Assembly (NCBI GenBank): GCA_027313705.1
Contig: DAHVDE010000115.1
Location: forward strand, 1-64,000
Reading direction: 5' to 3'
Source of the DNA: Actinomycetota bacterium
GTDB taxonomy: Bacteria > Actinomycetota > Actinomycetes > Streptosporangiales > Streptosporangiaceae
Length of the DNA: 64,000 bases
Numbering within the stretch: position 1 is the first letter of the stretch; every line of letters starts with the position of its first letter. Shown in pieces: positions 9,988 to 18,908 of this stretch. The translations under genes and the position numbers were made by a program. The notes under the pieces were generated by a model, which was not told where the DNA came from, did no database searches, and saw only the letters and a program-made list of their open reading frames with translations.

Positions 9988-10413
9988 ATGACAGATCCCA
10001 GTGGTGCACAAGCGGACGACGGCCTCTCGCTTGAGATGGTGATGGCGGCTCTGCGTGCCGACAGCTCAGACATCGCGATCTATGCCAAGGTGCTGACCGA
10101 CACGCTAGGCGATTCGCTGCCCGCTGACTGCCTCAGCATCGAGCGCAACCGGTCCATGTCCGACCGGATGCAGAACCGGCCTGGCACGGTGACCAAGGTC
10201 TCGGTCAGGCTCGGCGAGAAGAACCTGACGCTCGGCACGAAGAAGGGCGCACCGGTTGCTGAGATTTGTCATGAAGTGCGAGGTATCGTGCTGTCCCGGA
10301 GTCAAGTCCCGATCGCCGAGTGGGCCGCAGAGCTCGCCAGAGGACTGGTCGCGCACGCCGAGCAGAACGCGCAGGCGGCCACGGCCCTGCGCCGCCTGGT
10401 CGCGGGCGGCTAG
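9988..10413 (+). CDS. Conserved hypothetical protein, 141 residues
   Basis: Not assigned to a named family. The ATG at 9988 has GCGGAG upstream and lies 10 nt after the enoyl-CoA hydratase stop. The protein is soluble, without membrane segments or a signal peptide. It begins with an acidic helical stretch (LEMVMAALRADSSDIAIYAKVLTDTLGDSLP) seen here as motif pieces EMVMAALRADSS and VLTDTLGDSLP. It then has a basic middle part (IERNRSMSDRMQNRPG) and a beta-rich part (VTKVSVRLGEKNLTLG), and ends in an Ala-rich helix. Codon use matches its neighbours and the frame is free of stops, so it is a real gene. Being between a hydratase and a kinase gives no clear hint of function. Confidence 0.75.
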   Translation: MTDPSGAQADDGLSLEMVMAALRADSSDIAIYAKVLTDTLGDSLPADCLSIERNRSMSDRMQNRPGTVTKVSVRLGEKNLTLGTKKGAPVAEICHEVRGIVLSRSQVPIAEWAAELARGLVAHAEQNAQAATALRRLVAGG

Positions 10414-10474
10414 CGGCCGGTCAAGGTTGCGGCACCATCTCGTATCGCGGTGACGCTTTTCGCGCGGCGAAACG

Positions 10475-10480
10475 TAAGCT
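10475..10480 (+). promoter_or_regulatory. Possible -10 box (TAAGCT) for the Ser/Thr kinase gene
   Basis: TAAGCT ends 8 nt before the ATG at 10489. This would give a near-leaderless transcript and supports that ATG over the in-frame GTG at 10450. Confidence 0.35.
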
Positions 10481-10488
10481 ATGAAGTC

Positions 10489-12294
10489 ATGAGGGTGCAG
10501 GACCGCACACCAGGGCGGCTTGGACCGTACCGCGTGGTCAGGCAACTCGGCCAGGGCGGTATGGGGGTCGTGTACCTGGCCACCGACGCCGAGGGCGAGT
10601 CGGTGGCTGTCAAGGCGCTGCATCCTGGCATGGCGCAAGAGGAGAACGCCAGGCGCAGGCTCGCCCGCGAGGTCGAGACCATGCACCGGGTCAGGAGCCA
10701 GTACGTCGCGCAAGTGCTCGGCGCAGATCTTGATGGCGATCCGCCCTACATCGTTACCAGGTACGTCCCTGGTCCGACCCTGGACGCCGTCATTGCCTCC
10801 GGTGGTGCGATGACCGGTGCCGCCCTCAAGCGGCTCGCTTACGGACTAGCACAGGCGCTTGCGGCAGTGCACGCGGCAGGCGTGGTGCACAGGGACCTGA
10901 AGCCGGGCAACGTGATGATCTCTGACGGCCAGCCCGTGGTCATCGACTTCGGCATCGCTCAGCTCGCCGAGACCACTCGCCTGACCATGACAGGGATGTT
11001 CATGGGCACTCCAGGCTATCTGGCACCCGAGGTCATCGAGGGCAAGGACGGCGGTCCGGCTGCGGACGTGCACTCCTGTGCGGCCACGCTGGCCTTCGCC
11101 GCTACCGGCCGTCCGCCCTTCGGCACCGGTTCTTACGAAGCCATCTTCTTCCGTATCGTGCATGGCCAGCCAGACGTCGACATGCTGCCGCTTGCCTTGC
11201 GCCCGATGGTGCGAAGGGCGCTGGCCAGGGATCCTGCCGCTCGGCCGACCGCGAAGGAACTGGTCGAATGGGCTTCCGCGCTCGACGCGACCGCCTTGGT
11301 GCCTAGCCCGCCTGGCCTGGATCCCGGTTACCCCGATGCGCCGCATGACGCCAGCGCCGCGCCGCGCACGGTCGCCGATCAGGCCGGCCGGGGCGTCGGC
11401 TGGCCAGTTTCCACCAGGCCGCTCGCGCCGCTTAGCCCCGATGACGTACGTGACCTGCTCCCTCCGGTAACTTACGGCGCGCCGTCCGCGCCCGCCTTGG
11501 CTGCCGCAGACCAGATCGGCCAGGCCGAGGGATACCTGCCCTTGCCGGGCGGCGTGCCGCTAGCCGACGGGCGGCGGGCGCGGCAGGTCATGCCCGCCGC
11601 TGGCCAGTACGGCGACGGGTTCGACACCGGCAAGTACGGCGGCACCGGCAAGTACGGCGGCGATGGGTTCGGCGGCGATGGGATCGGCAGCGGTCAGTTC
11701 GGCGCGGATCAGGCGCGTCCGGGTTCTGCCGCGCGTACCAGGCGGAGCATCGCGGCGATCTCGCCGTGGAGCCCGCTCGTGATCGGCTCGGTGGTGCTGG
11801 CCGTCGCCGTGAGCATCATGGCCCCTGTGGCAGGCACGGCGATCTGGCTTGCGCTGTTCATCTTGCTCAGGGCAGCGGCCATCACCGGCAAGCAGGTGGC
11901 CAGGCGAAGCGGAAGTCCGGATCGTGCCGCGCGGCCCTCGCTCGGTACCACGCTCCTGCTCTACCCGTTCGGCGTGCTGCGCGCCGTTCTCGGGATCGTC
12001 CTGCTCTCCCCCGTTGCGCTGCTCGGCGCCTTCGTGGCCGTCGCCGCCACGATCGTCGCGGTGCCAGTACACCCGCTGCCGCAGGCCCTGGCGTTCGGCG
12101 CGGGCACGCTGATCGCGATCATCGGCCTCGGTCCAGGCTCGGCGGGAAGCAGGTCCGTCCTGGCCGGCTCTTCACCTGGGTCGCCAGAAGCCGAAGTCAG
12201 CTCGCGGTCACCTATGTCGGCGTGCTCGGCGTCTGCACCTGGGCGGGCGTCACGGCCTGGTACCAGTCGCCTGCGGCAGCTTACTGGCCGGTGA
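10489..12294 (+). CDS. Serine/threonine protein kinase, membrane-anchored; 3' end apparently frameshifted
   Basis: Eukaryotic-type kinase, 601 residues in the frame as it stands. Kinase domain about 12–265: glycine loop LGQGGMGVVYLAT, lysine in VAVKALH, catalytic HRDLKPGNVM, metal-binding IDFGIAQ, and GTPGYLAPEV, so it should be active. A Pro/Gly-rich linker (about 270–410) with GKYGG repeats follows, then two to four hydrophobic segments (about 425–560). After IAIIGLGPGS the frame turns into Ser/Arg/Pro-rich sequence unlike protein, while the -1 frame continues as plausible membrane-protein sequence to a stop at 12393–12395. Either one base is wrong or inserted near 12130–12165, or a real frameshift exists. 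The downstream FHA gene faces it with a 1-nt gap, and FHA domains bind phosphothreonine, so the two are likely partners. Confidence 0.9.
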   Translation: MRVQDRTPGRLGPYRVVRQLGQGGMGVVYLATDAEGESVAVKALHPGMAQEENARRRLAREVETMHRVRSQYVAQVLGADLDGDPPYIVTRYVPGPTLDAVIASGGAMTGAALKRLAYGLAQALAAVHAAGVVHRDLKPGNVMISDGQPVVIDFGIAQLAETTRLTMTGMFMGTPGYLAPEVIEGKDGGPAADVHSCAATLAFAATGRPPFGTGSYEAIFFRIVHGQPDVDMLPLALRPMVRRALARDPAARPTAKELVEWASALDATALVPSPPGLDPGYPDAPHDASAAPRTVADQAGRGVGWPVSTRPLAPLSPDDVRDLLPPVTYGAPSAPALAAADQIGQAEGYLPLPGGVPLADGRRARQVMPAAGQYGDGFDTGKYGGTGKYGGDGFGGDGIGSGQFGADQARPGSAARTRRSIAAISPWSPLVIGSVVLAVAVSIMAPVAGTAIWLALFILLRAAAITGKQVARRSGSPDRAARPSLGTTLLLYPFGVLRAVLGIVLLSPVALLGAFVAVAATIVAVPVHPLPQALAFGAGTLIAIIGLGPGSAGSRSVLAGSSPGSPEAEVSSRSPMSACSASAPGRASRPGTSRLRQLTGR

Positions 12295-12395
12295 TCGGAT
12301 TGCACGCGCAGCTAGCGCACCTGCCGACGCTGCGTACCGTGCTGACCGACTTCCGGCTCAACGTGCTCAAGCTGGCCCGCAGTTTCACGTCCTGA
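12150..12395 (+). other. Displaced C-terminal reading frame of the kinase gene
   Basis: In the frame one base back from the kinase frame, the DNA encodes KQVRPGRLFTWVARSR, then a hydrophobic helix with YVGVLGVCTWAGVTAWY, then RTVLTDFRLNVLKLARS and a stop. This is typical membrane-protein sequence and joins naturally to the kinase's last good residues. Removing one base near GGCTCGGCGGG would give a continuous protein of about 634 residues. Confidence 0.65.
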
Positions 12396-12396
12396 C

Positions 12397-13086
12397 CTAT
12401 CCGGTCGCCCGGCGCCTTTCCACCTGGAGCGACGCGGGCTGCCTTGAGACCTGAGCCGGCTGAGCGGACGCGCTCAAGCGCACGGTGGCGGTGACGCTGT
12501 GCTGATCATCAGGCATCTGCGGCTTCGCAAGCCCGAGCGCTACCACCTCGTTGGCTAGCCTGATCCGCCTGTTCTGACCCTCGGAGATCTTGAGCTTGGT
12601 GTAGAGCCGCAGCAAGTGCTGCTTGACCGCCGCTTCGGTGACGACCAGGTCAGCCGCGATTTCCCTGGCGGTAGCCGGCGTGACGAAAGCGTCGTCTGAC
12701 ATGGCAGGCCGGCAGAGCGACGCGATAACGTCGAGTTCGCGCCTGGTCAGCTCGGGTGCCGCCGATCGCGGCGGCTCCGCCTCAGGAACAGCCTCGGTAA
12801 TCACCCCGCCGATCTTGCACCTGGCCGAGCCGAAGCTCAGCGCGTCACCGTCTGACAGCAACCTGCGGCCGACTAGTCTTCCGTTTACCCTGGTGCCGTT
12901 GCGGGATAATCCCAGGTCGGACACGTAGACGTAGGGCCCGCGGCGCACAAGTTCGGCGTGCAGTACGGACACGCTCGGGTCGGCCAGCCTGACATCGGCA
13001 AACACGCCTCGGCCGACCGTGGTCACGTCTGGCTGGAGCGGTATGACCGCTCCAGTGATAACTATCTGGATGTAGGGGCCTTCCAT
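12397..13086 (-). CDS. FHA domain – winged-helix regulatory protein
   Basis: 229 residues in two parts. Residues about 5–95 form an FHA domain, which binds phosphothreonine: VGRGVFADVRLADPSVSVLHAEL has the GR and the S/H positions, and SRNGTRVNG the conserved N-G. Residues about 110–190 look like a LuxR/winged-helix output domain: LTRRELDVIASL, then ATAREIAADLVVTEAAVKQHL and LYTKLKI. A low-complexity tail ends the protein. It is convergent with the Ser/Thr kinase gene with 1 nt between the stops. A sensible model is a transcription factor recruited or switched by threonine phosphorylation, but the binding target is unknown. Confidence 0.85.
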   Translation of the reverse strand: MEGPYIQIVITGAVIPLQPDVTTVGRGVFADVRLADPSVSVLHAELVRRGPYVYVSDLGLSRNGTRVNGRLVGRRLLSDGDALSFGSARCKIGGVITEAVPEAEPPRSAAPELTRRELDVIASLCRPAMSDDAFVTPATAREIAADLVVTEAAVKQHLLRLYTKLKISEGQNRRIRLANEVVALGLAKPQMPDDQHSVTATVRLSASAQPAQVSRQPASLQVERRRATG

Positions 13087-13368
13087 CAGCTACCTTCCGC
13101 GCCCGCTGGCACTCCGCTTCACCTTGAGTACCCGCTTGCCGCAGATCCAATCCGGGCAACTCGGACGCACTGTGCTGGTTCCCCCGTGCGTAGTGGATAG
13201 GACGGGAAAGTACACTTTTGTGCGGAGCGTTCGGGCAAAGCGCCGTGCGAAGCCGGCGCCGGGAGCGACTGGCAGCGCGCAGGGCGCAGCGAAAGGCCGG
13301 ACCGAGCGGGCGCTGGCAAACCAGCTAGAAAGGCAGCGGATCGTGCGTCTAGGCACCGGCGAACATGC

Positions 13369-13776
13369 GTGCGGCTTCCTCGCGCGGGCTGGCCGATGAG
13401 GCACGCGGCACCGAGACCGGCGCGCGGCAAGCGCCGTATCGCTGAAAGCGAAATCGCCCAGGGCAGGAAGGCAAGCGGCCCTCGCCTCGCTGATCAGCCA
13501 GAAGACACCGCCGGCGGACACCAGTTGCCCTACATATTGGTGGTCGCGGGTGCCGTCGCGGCACTGGTCATAATCCGGCTGGGGACGCAGCACACGAAGA
13601 GCGGTACGTTGGTACTCGCTGGAGTGCTGCTCGTCGCCGCCGTAACACGGCTGATCTTGCCCGACCGGCAGGCAGGCATGTTGTCTTCGCGGCGGCGGTG
13701 GCTCGATGTAGCGATTTTCGCCGCGTTCGGCGCTGGCCTGCTTGTCGCCGGGCTAGCGGTTCCGGCGCACGGCTAA
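13369..13776 (+). CDS. DUF3017 family membrane protein
   Basis: Small membrane protein of up to 135 residues with three hydrophobic segments: LPYILVVAGAVAALVII, GTLVLAGVLLVAAVTRLIL, and VAIFAAFGAGLLVAGLAV. The loop with LPDRQAGMLSSRRRWLDV between helices 2 and 3 is typical of DUF3017, which is found next to folD and malate dehydrogenase genes in Streptomyces. Here idh and mdh follow, but folD is absent. The start is uncertain: GTG at 13369 or ATG at 13396, neither with a clear ribosome site. Function unknown. Confidence 0.75.
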   Translation: MRLPRAGWPMRHAAPRPARGKRRIAESEIAQGRKASGPRLADQPEDTAGGHQLPYILVVAGAVAALVIIRLGTQHTKSGTLVLAGVLLVAAVTRLILPDRQAGMLSSRRRWLDVAIFAAFGAGLLVAGLAVPAHG

Positions 13777-13804
13777 CCGTTCAGTGTTAGCCAGGAAGCC
13801 AGCA

Positions 13805-13828
13805 CTGGCCGGGACAAGAGCCGGCCAG
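13805..13828 (+). terminator. Hairpin between DUF3017 gene and idh
   Basis: CTGGCCGG-GACAAGAG-CCGGCCAG, a perfect 8-bp stem with an 8-nt loop, 28 nt after the DUF3017 stop and 48 nt before idh. It is likely a terminator or a 5' stabilising stem for idh. Confidence 0.5.
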
Positions 13829-13875
13829 CAAAGGTAGGCAGCGGGTCAGGAAGTTCGTGAAGGGAACTCACCGGC

Positions 13876-15096
13876 ATGTCCAAGATCAAGGTGGCCAACC
13901 CCGTAGTCGAGATCGACGGGGACGAGATGACACGCATTATCTGGCAGTTCATCAAAGATGAACTGATTTTGCCCTACCTGGATGTCGAGCTTGATTACTA
14001 CGACCTCTCGATTCAGAACCGCGACGCGACTGACGACCAGGTGACGATCGACGCTGCGAACGCGATCAAGCGTCACGGCGTAGGCGTCAAGTGCGCCACG
14101 ATAACGCCTGACGAGGCCAGGGTCGACGAGTTCGGCCTCAAGAAGATGTGGCGCTCGCCGAACGGCACGATACGCAACATCCTCGGCGGCGTCGTGTTCC
14201 GCGAGCCGATCGTCATCGGGAACATCCCGAGATTCGTGCCTGGGTGGACCAAGCCGATTGTCATCGGCAGGCACGCTCACGGCGACCAGTACCGGGCAAC
14301 CGACTTCGTCGTGCCAGGACCAGGCAAAGTGACGATCTCCTACCAGCCGGCCGAAGGGCATGGCGCCCAGCCGTTCTCGCTCGAGGTAGCGCAGTTCGAC
14401 GGCGGCGGCGTAGCGATGGGGATGTACAACTTTGACGATTCCATCCGCGACTTTGCCAGGGCCACGATGCGCTACGCGCTTGACCGGGCCTTCCCGCTCT
14501 ACCTGTCCACCAAGAACACGATACTGAAGGCCTACGACGGCCGGTTCAAGGACATTTTTGCCGAGGTCTACGACAGCGAGTTCAAGGCCGACTTCGAGGC
14601 GGTGGGCCAGTTCTACGAGCACCGGCTGATCGATGACATGGTGGCGCAGGTGATCAAGGGCGATGGCGGCATTGTCTGGGCCTGCAAGAACTACGATGGT
14701 GACGTCGAGTCCGACATAGTGGCTCAGGGCTTCGGCTCGCTCGGGCTGATGTCGAGCGTGCTGATGACCCCTGACGGCTCCTGCATCGAGTCCGAGGCCG
14801 CGCACGGCACGGTCACCAGGCACTACCGGCAGCACCAGTCTGGCAAGCCGACCTCAACGAACCCGATCGCGTCGATCTACGCCTGGACCAGGGGTCTCGC
14901 CTACCGCGGCAAGCGGGATGACACGCCGGAGGTCACGCGGTTCGCGGAGACGCTTGAGCAAGTCTGCGTGGATACAGTGATCAGCGGCCTGATGACCAAG
15001 GACCTCGCGTTGCTTGTCGGACCTGACACCCCGTACCTGACGACCGAGGAGTTCCTCGGCGCGCTGCACAAGAATCTGCAGGCAGCCGTGGCCTGA
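13876..15096 (+). CDS. icd: NADP-dependent isocitrate dehydrogenase (homodimeric type)
   Basis: Oxidative decarboxylation of isocitrate to 2-oxoglutarate in the TCA cycle. 406 residues, of the eukaryote-like homodimeric type. The N-terminus has [14 protein letters not shown], the substrate-binding region has [12 protein letters not shown] and REPI, and the cofactor region has [15 protein letters not shown] with [12 protein letters not shown]. The ATG at 13876 has GAAGGGA 11 nt upstream. mdh follows 74 nt later on the same strand with its own ribosome site, so two TCA enzymes form one cluster. Confidence 0.96.
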   Translation: MSKIKVANPVVEIDGDEMTRIIWQFIKDELILPYLDVELDYYDLSIQNRDATDDQVTIDAANAIKRHGVGVKCATITPDEARVDEFGLKKMWRSPNGTIRNILGGVVFREPIVIGNIPRFVPGWTKPIVIGRHAHGDQYRATDFVVPGPGKVTISYQPAEGHGAQPFSLEVAQFDGGGVAMGMYNFDDSIRDFARATMRYALDRAFPLYLSTKNTILKAYDGRFKDIFAEVYDSEFKADFEAVGQFYEHRLIDDMVAQVIKGDGGIVWACKNYDGDVESDIVAQGFGSLGLMSSVLMTPDGSCIESEAAHGTVTRHYRQHQSGKPTSTNPIASIYAWTRGLAYRGKRDDTPEVTRFAETLEQVCVDTVISGLMTKDLALLVGPDTPYLTTEEFLGALHKNLQAAVA

Positions 15097-15170
15097 CCGG
15101 CGAGGCTGACCGAGTTGCCGAGGTCCTGGGGCGCGATAATGACGCGACGAAGCGAAGGAGATCTGGATTC

Positions 15171-16127
15171 ATGGCCCGTTCAGGAAAGGTAACCGTCGTC
15201 GGTGCCGGGTTTTACGGCTCGACGACCGCGCAGCGCCTGGCCGAGTACGACATCTTCGACGAGGTGGTCATCACCGACATTGTCGAGGGCAAGCCGGAGG
15301 GGCTGGCGCTCGACCTGAGCCAGTCGCGGCCGATCGAGGGCTTCGAGACCGTCGTTACCGGGCAGACGACAGGCCAGGACGGCGAAGGTTACGAGGTGAT
15401 CGCAGGTTCGAAGATTGTCGTGATCACGGCAGGTCTGCCGCGCAAGCCTGGCATGAGCCGGATGGACCTCATCGGGGTAAATGCCAGGATCGTCCGCAGT
15501 GTCACCGAGCAGGTGAGCAAGTACGCGCCCGATGCGGTGCTGATCGTCGTGTCCAATCCGCTTGACGAGATGACGGCCCTCGCGGCCAAGGTGTCGCAGT
15601 TCCCTGCGCAGCGCGTCATCGGCCAGGCCGGGATGCTCGACACCGCCAGGTTCAGTTACTTCGTGGCCGAGCGGCTCGGTGTTCCTGTCGGTGTCGTCAA
15701 GACCCTGACGCTCGGCTCGCACGGTGACACGATGGTGCCTGTGCCCTCGGCTTGTTCTGTCAACGGCACCCCGCTCGCCGACCTGCTGAGCGAGGAAGAG
15801 GTCACCGCACTCGTCGAGCGGACCAGGAACGGCGGCGGCGAGATCGTGGCCCTGCTGAAGACCGGTTCCGCTTACTACGCGCCTTCCGCGGCTGCTGCCG
15901 CGATGACGCGGGCCGTGGCGGTCGACAGCGGAGACGTCATGCCGGTCTGCACGCTAGTCAACGGCGAGTACGGCATTTCCGGGGTGTATCTCGGAGTGGA
16001 GGCCGAGATCGGCGCCACCGGCGTCCGCCGTGTCGTCGAGCGTGAACTCACCGAGTCTGAACTGGCTGGCCTCCGCCAGGCCGCCGAGGCCGTCAAGGCA
16101 AAGCAAGCCGACGTAGCCAGCCTCTAG
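15171..16127 (+). CDS. mdh: Malate dehydrogenase (LDH-like type)
   Basis: NAD-dependent oxidation of malate to oxaloacetate. 318 residues. The Rossmann motif is VVGAGFYGSTTAQRL with an acidic residue at the end of strand 2 (VVITDIVEG), consistent with NAD use. The substrate arginine is in GLPRKPGMSR, the next region is VVSNPLDEMT, and the catalytic His is in LGSHGDTMVP. The GAGFYGST motif differs from the usual GAGNVG but keeps the glycines. AAGGAG lies 9 nt before the ATG. A long perfect hairpin ends the unit. Confidence 0.94.
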   Translation: MARSGKVTVVGAGFYGSTTAQRLAEYDIFDEVVITDIVEGKPEGLALDLSQSRPIEGFETVVTGQTTGQDGEGYEVIAGSKIVVITAGLPRKPGMSRMDLIGVNARIVRSVTEQVSKYAPDAVLIVVSNPLDEMTALAAKVSQFPAQRVIGQAGMLDTARFSYFVAERLGVPVGVVKTLTLGSHGDTMVPVPSACSVNGTPLADLLSEEEVTALVERTRNGGGEIVALLKTGSAYYAPSAAAAAMTRAVAVDSGDVMPVCTLVNGEYGISGVYLGVEAEIGATGVRRVVERELTESELAGLRQAAEAVKAKQADVASL

Positions 16128-16189
16128 CCTCCTGTATTTGCCGGTGGCGGCACCCGCCCTTGAGAGGCGACGACGCGGATATTAAGGCG

Positions 16190-16221
16190 CTTGTCCCCGC
16201 CGCGCTAGCGGCGGGGACAAG
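16190..16221. terminator. Bidirectional terminator between mdh and the amidohydrolase gene
   Basis: A perfect 14-bp inverted repeat: CTTGTCCCCGCCGC at 16190–16203 and its complement at 16208–16221, with the loop GCTA. On the minus strand the loop contains the TAG stop of the amidohydrolase gene. It is placed to stop convergent transcription from both sides. Confidence 0.8.
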
Positions 16222-17413
16222 CGGCGAGGCGGCGCATGGCCAGTTCCGCGTACAAGGTGACGCCGTCGGTGATGATCTCGTCGTCGAACACGGCCTCGGC
16301 GGAGTGATTGAACGGCGCGTTGAGCGGGTCGGTTCCTGGCGGACAGGCGCCCACCATCACGAACGCGCCAGGCACCTGCTCAAGCACGTAGGAGAAGTCT
16401 TCTGATCCGGTAAGCGGGTTCGGGGCGGTCACGAACTTGTGCTCGCCGAGAACCTCGCCGACCGTGTGCCTGGCGAACTCGAACTCGCCGCCGTCGTTGA
16501 TCGTGACCGGGTAAACCTCTTCGTACTCCGCGTCGGCGGTGAGTCCGTGAGCCGCCGCAAGTTCACGCGCCAGCCGCACCGAGGCCTCCTTGACCAGGCT
16601 TCTCGCCTGCGGCGAGAAGGTGCGCACGGTTGCCACGAAGGTGGCGTCGTCTGGGATCACATTGTCCACGGTGCCTGCGTGGAAGGTCCCGACCGTGATC
16701 ACTACCGGATCGAATACATCGAACTTCCTGGTCACCAGGGCCTGGAGCGCGGTGACTATCTCGCAGGCCACAGGGATCGGGTCGGCGGCTTGGTGCGGCT
16801 GAGCCCCGTGCCCGCCCCTGCCGCGTACGGTGACGTGCAGCTTGTCGGCCGCCGCCATGCAGGCGCCTGCCTTGCTCGCGGCTACCCCGAGCGGCAGCAG
16901 CCCGGAAGCCACGTGCAGTGCGTACGCGGCCACCGGCCGTTCACCTGCGGCGTCGAGCACGCCCTGTTCGATCATCACCCTGGCGCCGCCGACGCTTTCC
17001 TCGCCTGGCTGGAACATGAAAATCACGTTTCCTGGCAGTTCGTCCTGCCTGGCCGCCAGCACCTTCGCCGCGCCGACCAGCATCGAGGTGTGCAGGTCAT
17101 GCCCGCAGGCGTGCATCGCGCCTGGTATGGCGGACGCATAGGGCAGTCCGGTGCGCTCGGTTACGGGCAGCGCGTCCATGTCGCCGCGCAGCAGCACGGT
17201 CTCGCCTGGCAGGCCACCGCGGAGCACAGCGGTCACCGAACTGAGTCCGGCCCCTGTGCTGATCTCGAGCGGCAGGCCGGCCAGCGCGGATAGCACCTTG
17301 TGCTGCGTCTTGGGCAGATCGAGCCCGATCTCTGGTTCTGAGTGAATCGAGTGCCTCAGCTCAGCGATCTCGCCGCTGACCGCCGCCGCATCCTCGGAAA
17401 TCGCAGTCGCCAT
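16205..17413 (-). CDS. M20 family amidohydrolase (IAA-Leu/hippurate hydrolase type)
   Basis: Zinc-type peptidase-family enzyme that hydrolyses N-acyl amino acids or related amides; the natural substrate is unknown. 402 residues from an ATG at 17413, chosen because GGAGG lies 8 nt upstream, although the frame is open for about 270 codons further. Metal ligands are visible in MHACGHDLHTSML, FQPGEESVGGA, ALHVASG and TGSEDFSYVLEQVPGAF, and the dimerisation domain has GRGGHGAQPHQAADPI. No signal peptide is seen, so it is cytoplasmic. It is divergent from the CNNM/CBS protein gene and convergent with mdh. Confidence 0.92.
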   Translation of the reverse strand: MATAISEDAAAVSGEIAELRHSIHSEPEIGLDLPKTQHKVLSALAGLPLEISTGAGLSSVTAVLRGGLPGETVLLRGDMDALPVTERTGLPYASAIPGAMHACGHDLHTSMLVGAAKVLAARQDELPGNVIFMFQPGEESVGGARVMIEQGVLDAAGERPVAAYALHVASGLLPLGVAASKAGACMAAADKLHVTVRGRGGHGAQPHQAADPIPVACEIVTALQALVTRKFDVFDPVVITVGTFHAGTVDNVIPDDATFVATVRTFSPQARSLVKEASVRLARELAAAHGLTADAEYEEVYPVTINDGGEFEFARHTVGEVLGEHKFVTAPNPLTGSEDFSYVLEQVPGAFVMVGACPPGTDPLNAPFNHSAEAVFDDEIITDGVTLYAELAMRRLAACPRR

Positions 17414-17609
17414 CGACGCGCCTCCAGCTAGGTAGCTTGCCCGGAGTAGCATCGCACAGCCGGTCTTTCCTGACCATAGTCCGGTTCGCCCGCGTTCGCG
17501 GTTGGCCGAGCTTGTCGCGGACTGCTTAGACTGTTCGCACACCGCGACCGCGGTGCGGGGCCTGGCTGTACCTCGGCCGGGGCCCATCGCCGAGACCGGG
17601 GACTGCGAC

Positions 17610-18899
17610 GTGCATGGCGTCGGCTGGGACATCATCATTGTCCTCGCCATTATTCTCATCGGCGGGTTCTTCGCTGCCGCCGAGATGGCACTGGTATCGC
17701 TTCGCGAAGGACAGGTACGGGCGCTCGCCAAGCGGGGAAAGCGCGGCCAGAAGGCGGCCAAGCTGGCGCACGACCCGAACAAGTTCCTGTCTGCCGTCCA
17801 GATCGGCGTCACGGTAGCGACCCTGCTCTCCGGCGCCTTCGGCGCCGCCACCTTGGCCAGTGACCTGGACTCCTTCCTGTCCAGGCACATGTCGACGCAC
17901 CTGGCATCCGTGCTGGCGTTCTTGATCGTGACGCTGGCGATCGCGTTCTTCTCGCTGATACTTGGCGAACTCGCCCCCAAGCGGATCGCGCTCCAAAGGC
18001 AAGAGCAGATCTCGCTGTTCGCCGCTCCGATACTTGACCGGATCGCGGCCATCGCCAGGCCGGTGGTCTGGCTGCTCGGCGTGTGCGTGAACCTGTTCGT
18101 GCGTGCGCTCGGCGGTGACCCCAGACTCGGCCGGGGTGCGATGAGCAGCGACGAGCTTCGCGACCTAGTGACCGCGCACCAGACCTTGTCCGCGGACGAG
18201 CGGCACATCGTCAGCGAGGTGTTCGACGCAGGCAAGCGGCAGATTCGCGAGGTGCTCGTGCCAAGGACTGAGGTCGAGTTCCTGCCCGCTTCGATGCCGG
18301 TAGCGCAGGCGATGACCGTGGCGGCGGCCGCGACGCATTCGCGGTTCCCGGTATTCGAGGACTCCTACGACGACGTGATCGGCTTCGTGCACGCTCGCGA
18401 CCTGCTCGATCCATCACGCAACGGCGCCACGAGGGTCGGCGACATCACCAGGCAGGTGAAGATGCTGCCGACCAGTAAAACGGTCATGTCGTCACTGTCG
18501 GAAATGCGGCGTGATCGTGCCCATCTCGCGATCGTGGTCGACGAGTACGGCGGCACTGCCGGGATCGTGACGCTGGAGGACCTGGTCGAGGAGCTGATCG
18601 GCGACATCCAGGACGAGTACGACGTAGAGGATCACCTTTCCCGACGCTTGCGGACCGGGGAGATCGAGGTCGACGGTCTGCTGAACCTCGACGACTTCGC
18701 CGAGCAGACCGGGATCGAGTTGCCTGACGGGCCGTACGAAACCGTGGCCGGCTACCTGCTGTCCGTCCTTGGTCACCTGCCGCAGAACGGCGAGGCGGCC
18801 GAGTTCGACGGCAGCAAGCTGACCGTTACCGAGCTTGACGGCCGACGCATCGCGCGGGTCAAGGTGAGCGCGCTCGTACCGGTCAGACCGGCCAAGTAA
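17610..18899 (+). CDS. CNNM/CBS-domain membrane protein (hemolysin C/CorC family)
   Basis: 429 residues from a GTG at 17610 with GGGGA upstream. A CNNM (DUF21) transmembrane domain (about 1–190) starts with IIIVLAIILIGGFFAAAEMALV. Two CBS repeats follow (about 205–330), with RTEVEFLPASMPVAQAM and HLAIVVDEYGGTAGIVTLEDL, then a CorC_HlyC domain ending in RRIARVKV. Relatives are linked to Mg2+/Co2+ efflux or tolerance, and the name hemolysin is historical. The frame is open back to 17502, but the upstream part lacks a hydrophobic character. guaA starts 9 nt after its stop, and the TAA stop is part of a possible guaA -10 box. Confidence 0.9.
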   Translation: MHGVGWDIIIVLAIILIGGFFAAAEMALVSLREGQVRALAKRGKRGQKAAKLAHDPNKFLSAVQIGVTVATLLSGAFGAATLASDLDSFLSRHMSTHLASVLAFLIVTLAIAFFSLILGELAPKRIALQRQEQISLFAAPILDRIAAIARPVVWLLGVCVNLFVRALGGDPRLGRGAMSSDELRDLVTAHQTLSADERHIVSEVFDAGKRQIREVLVPRTEVEFLPASMPVAQAMTVAAAATHSRFPVFEDSYDDVIGFVHARDLLDPSRNGATRVGDITRQVKMLPTSKTVMSSLSEMRRDRAHLAIVVDEYGGTAGIVTLEDLVEELIGDIQDEYDVEDHLSRRLRTGEIEVDGLLNLDDFAEQTGIELPDGPYETVAGYLLSVLGHLPQNGEAAEFDGSKLTVTELDGRRIARVKVSALVPVRPAK

Positions 18900-18902
18900 G
18901 CT
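18897..18902 (+). promoter_or_regulatory. -10 box for leaderless guaA
   Basis: TAAGCT ends exactly 6 nt before the GTG start of guaA; its first three bases are the stop codon of the preceding gene. No Shine-Dalgarno is present. Confidence 0.45.
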
Positions 18903-18908
18903 GACGCG

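Noticed and set aside
10450-10488. Earlier GTG start for the kinase
   Set aside because: The extra residues VTLFARRNVSYEV do not resemble kinase N-termini, and a -10-like hexamer lies between this GTG and the ATG at 10489.
13124-13399. 91-codon plus-strand frame before the DUF3017 gene
   Set aside because: Low-complexity Arg/Ala-rich product, no ribosome site, overlapping the DUF3017 start in another frame.
17414-18235. Upstream extension of the amidohydrolase frame by about 270 codons
   Set aside because: It crosses the divergent CNNM/CBS gene on the other strand, and the ATG at 17413 has a good GGAGG; M20 enzymes are about 400 residues.
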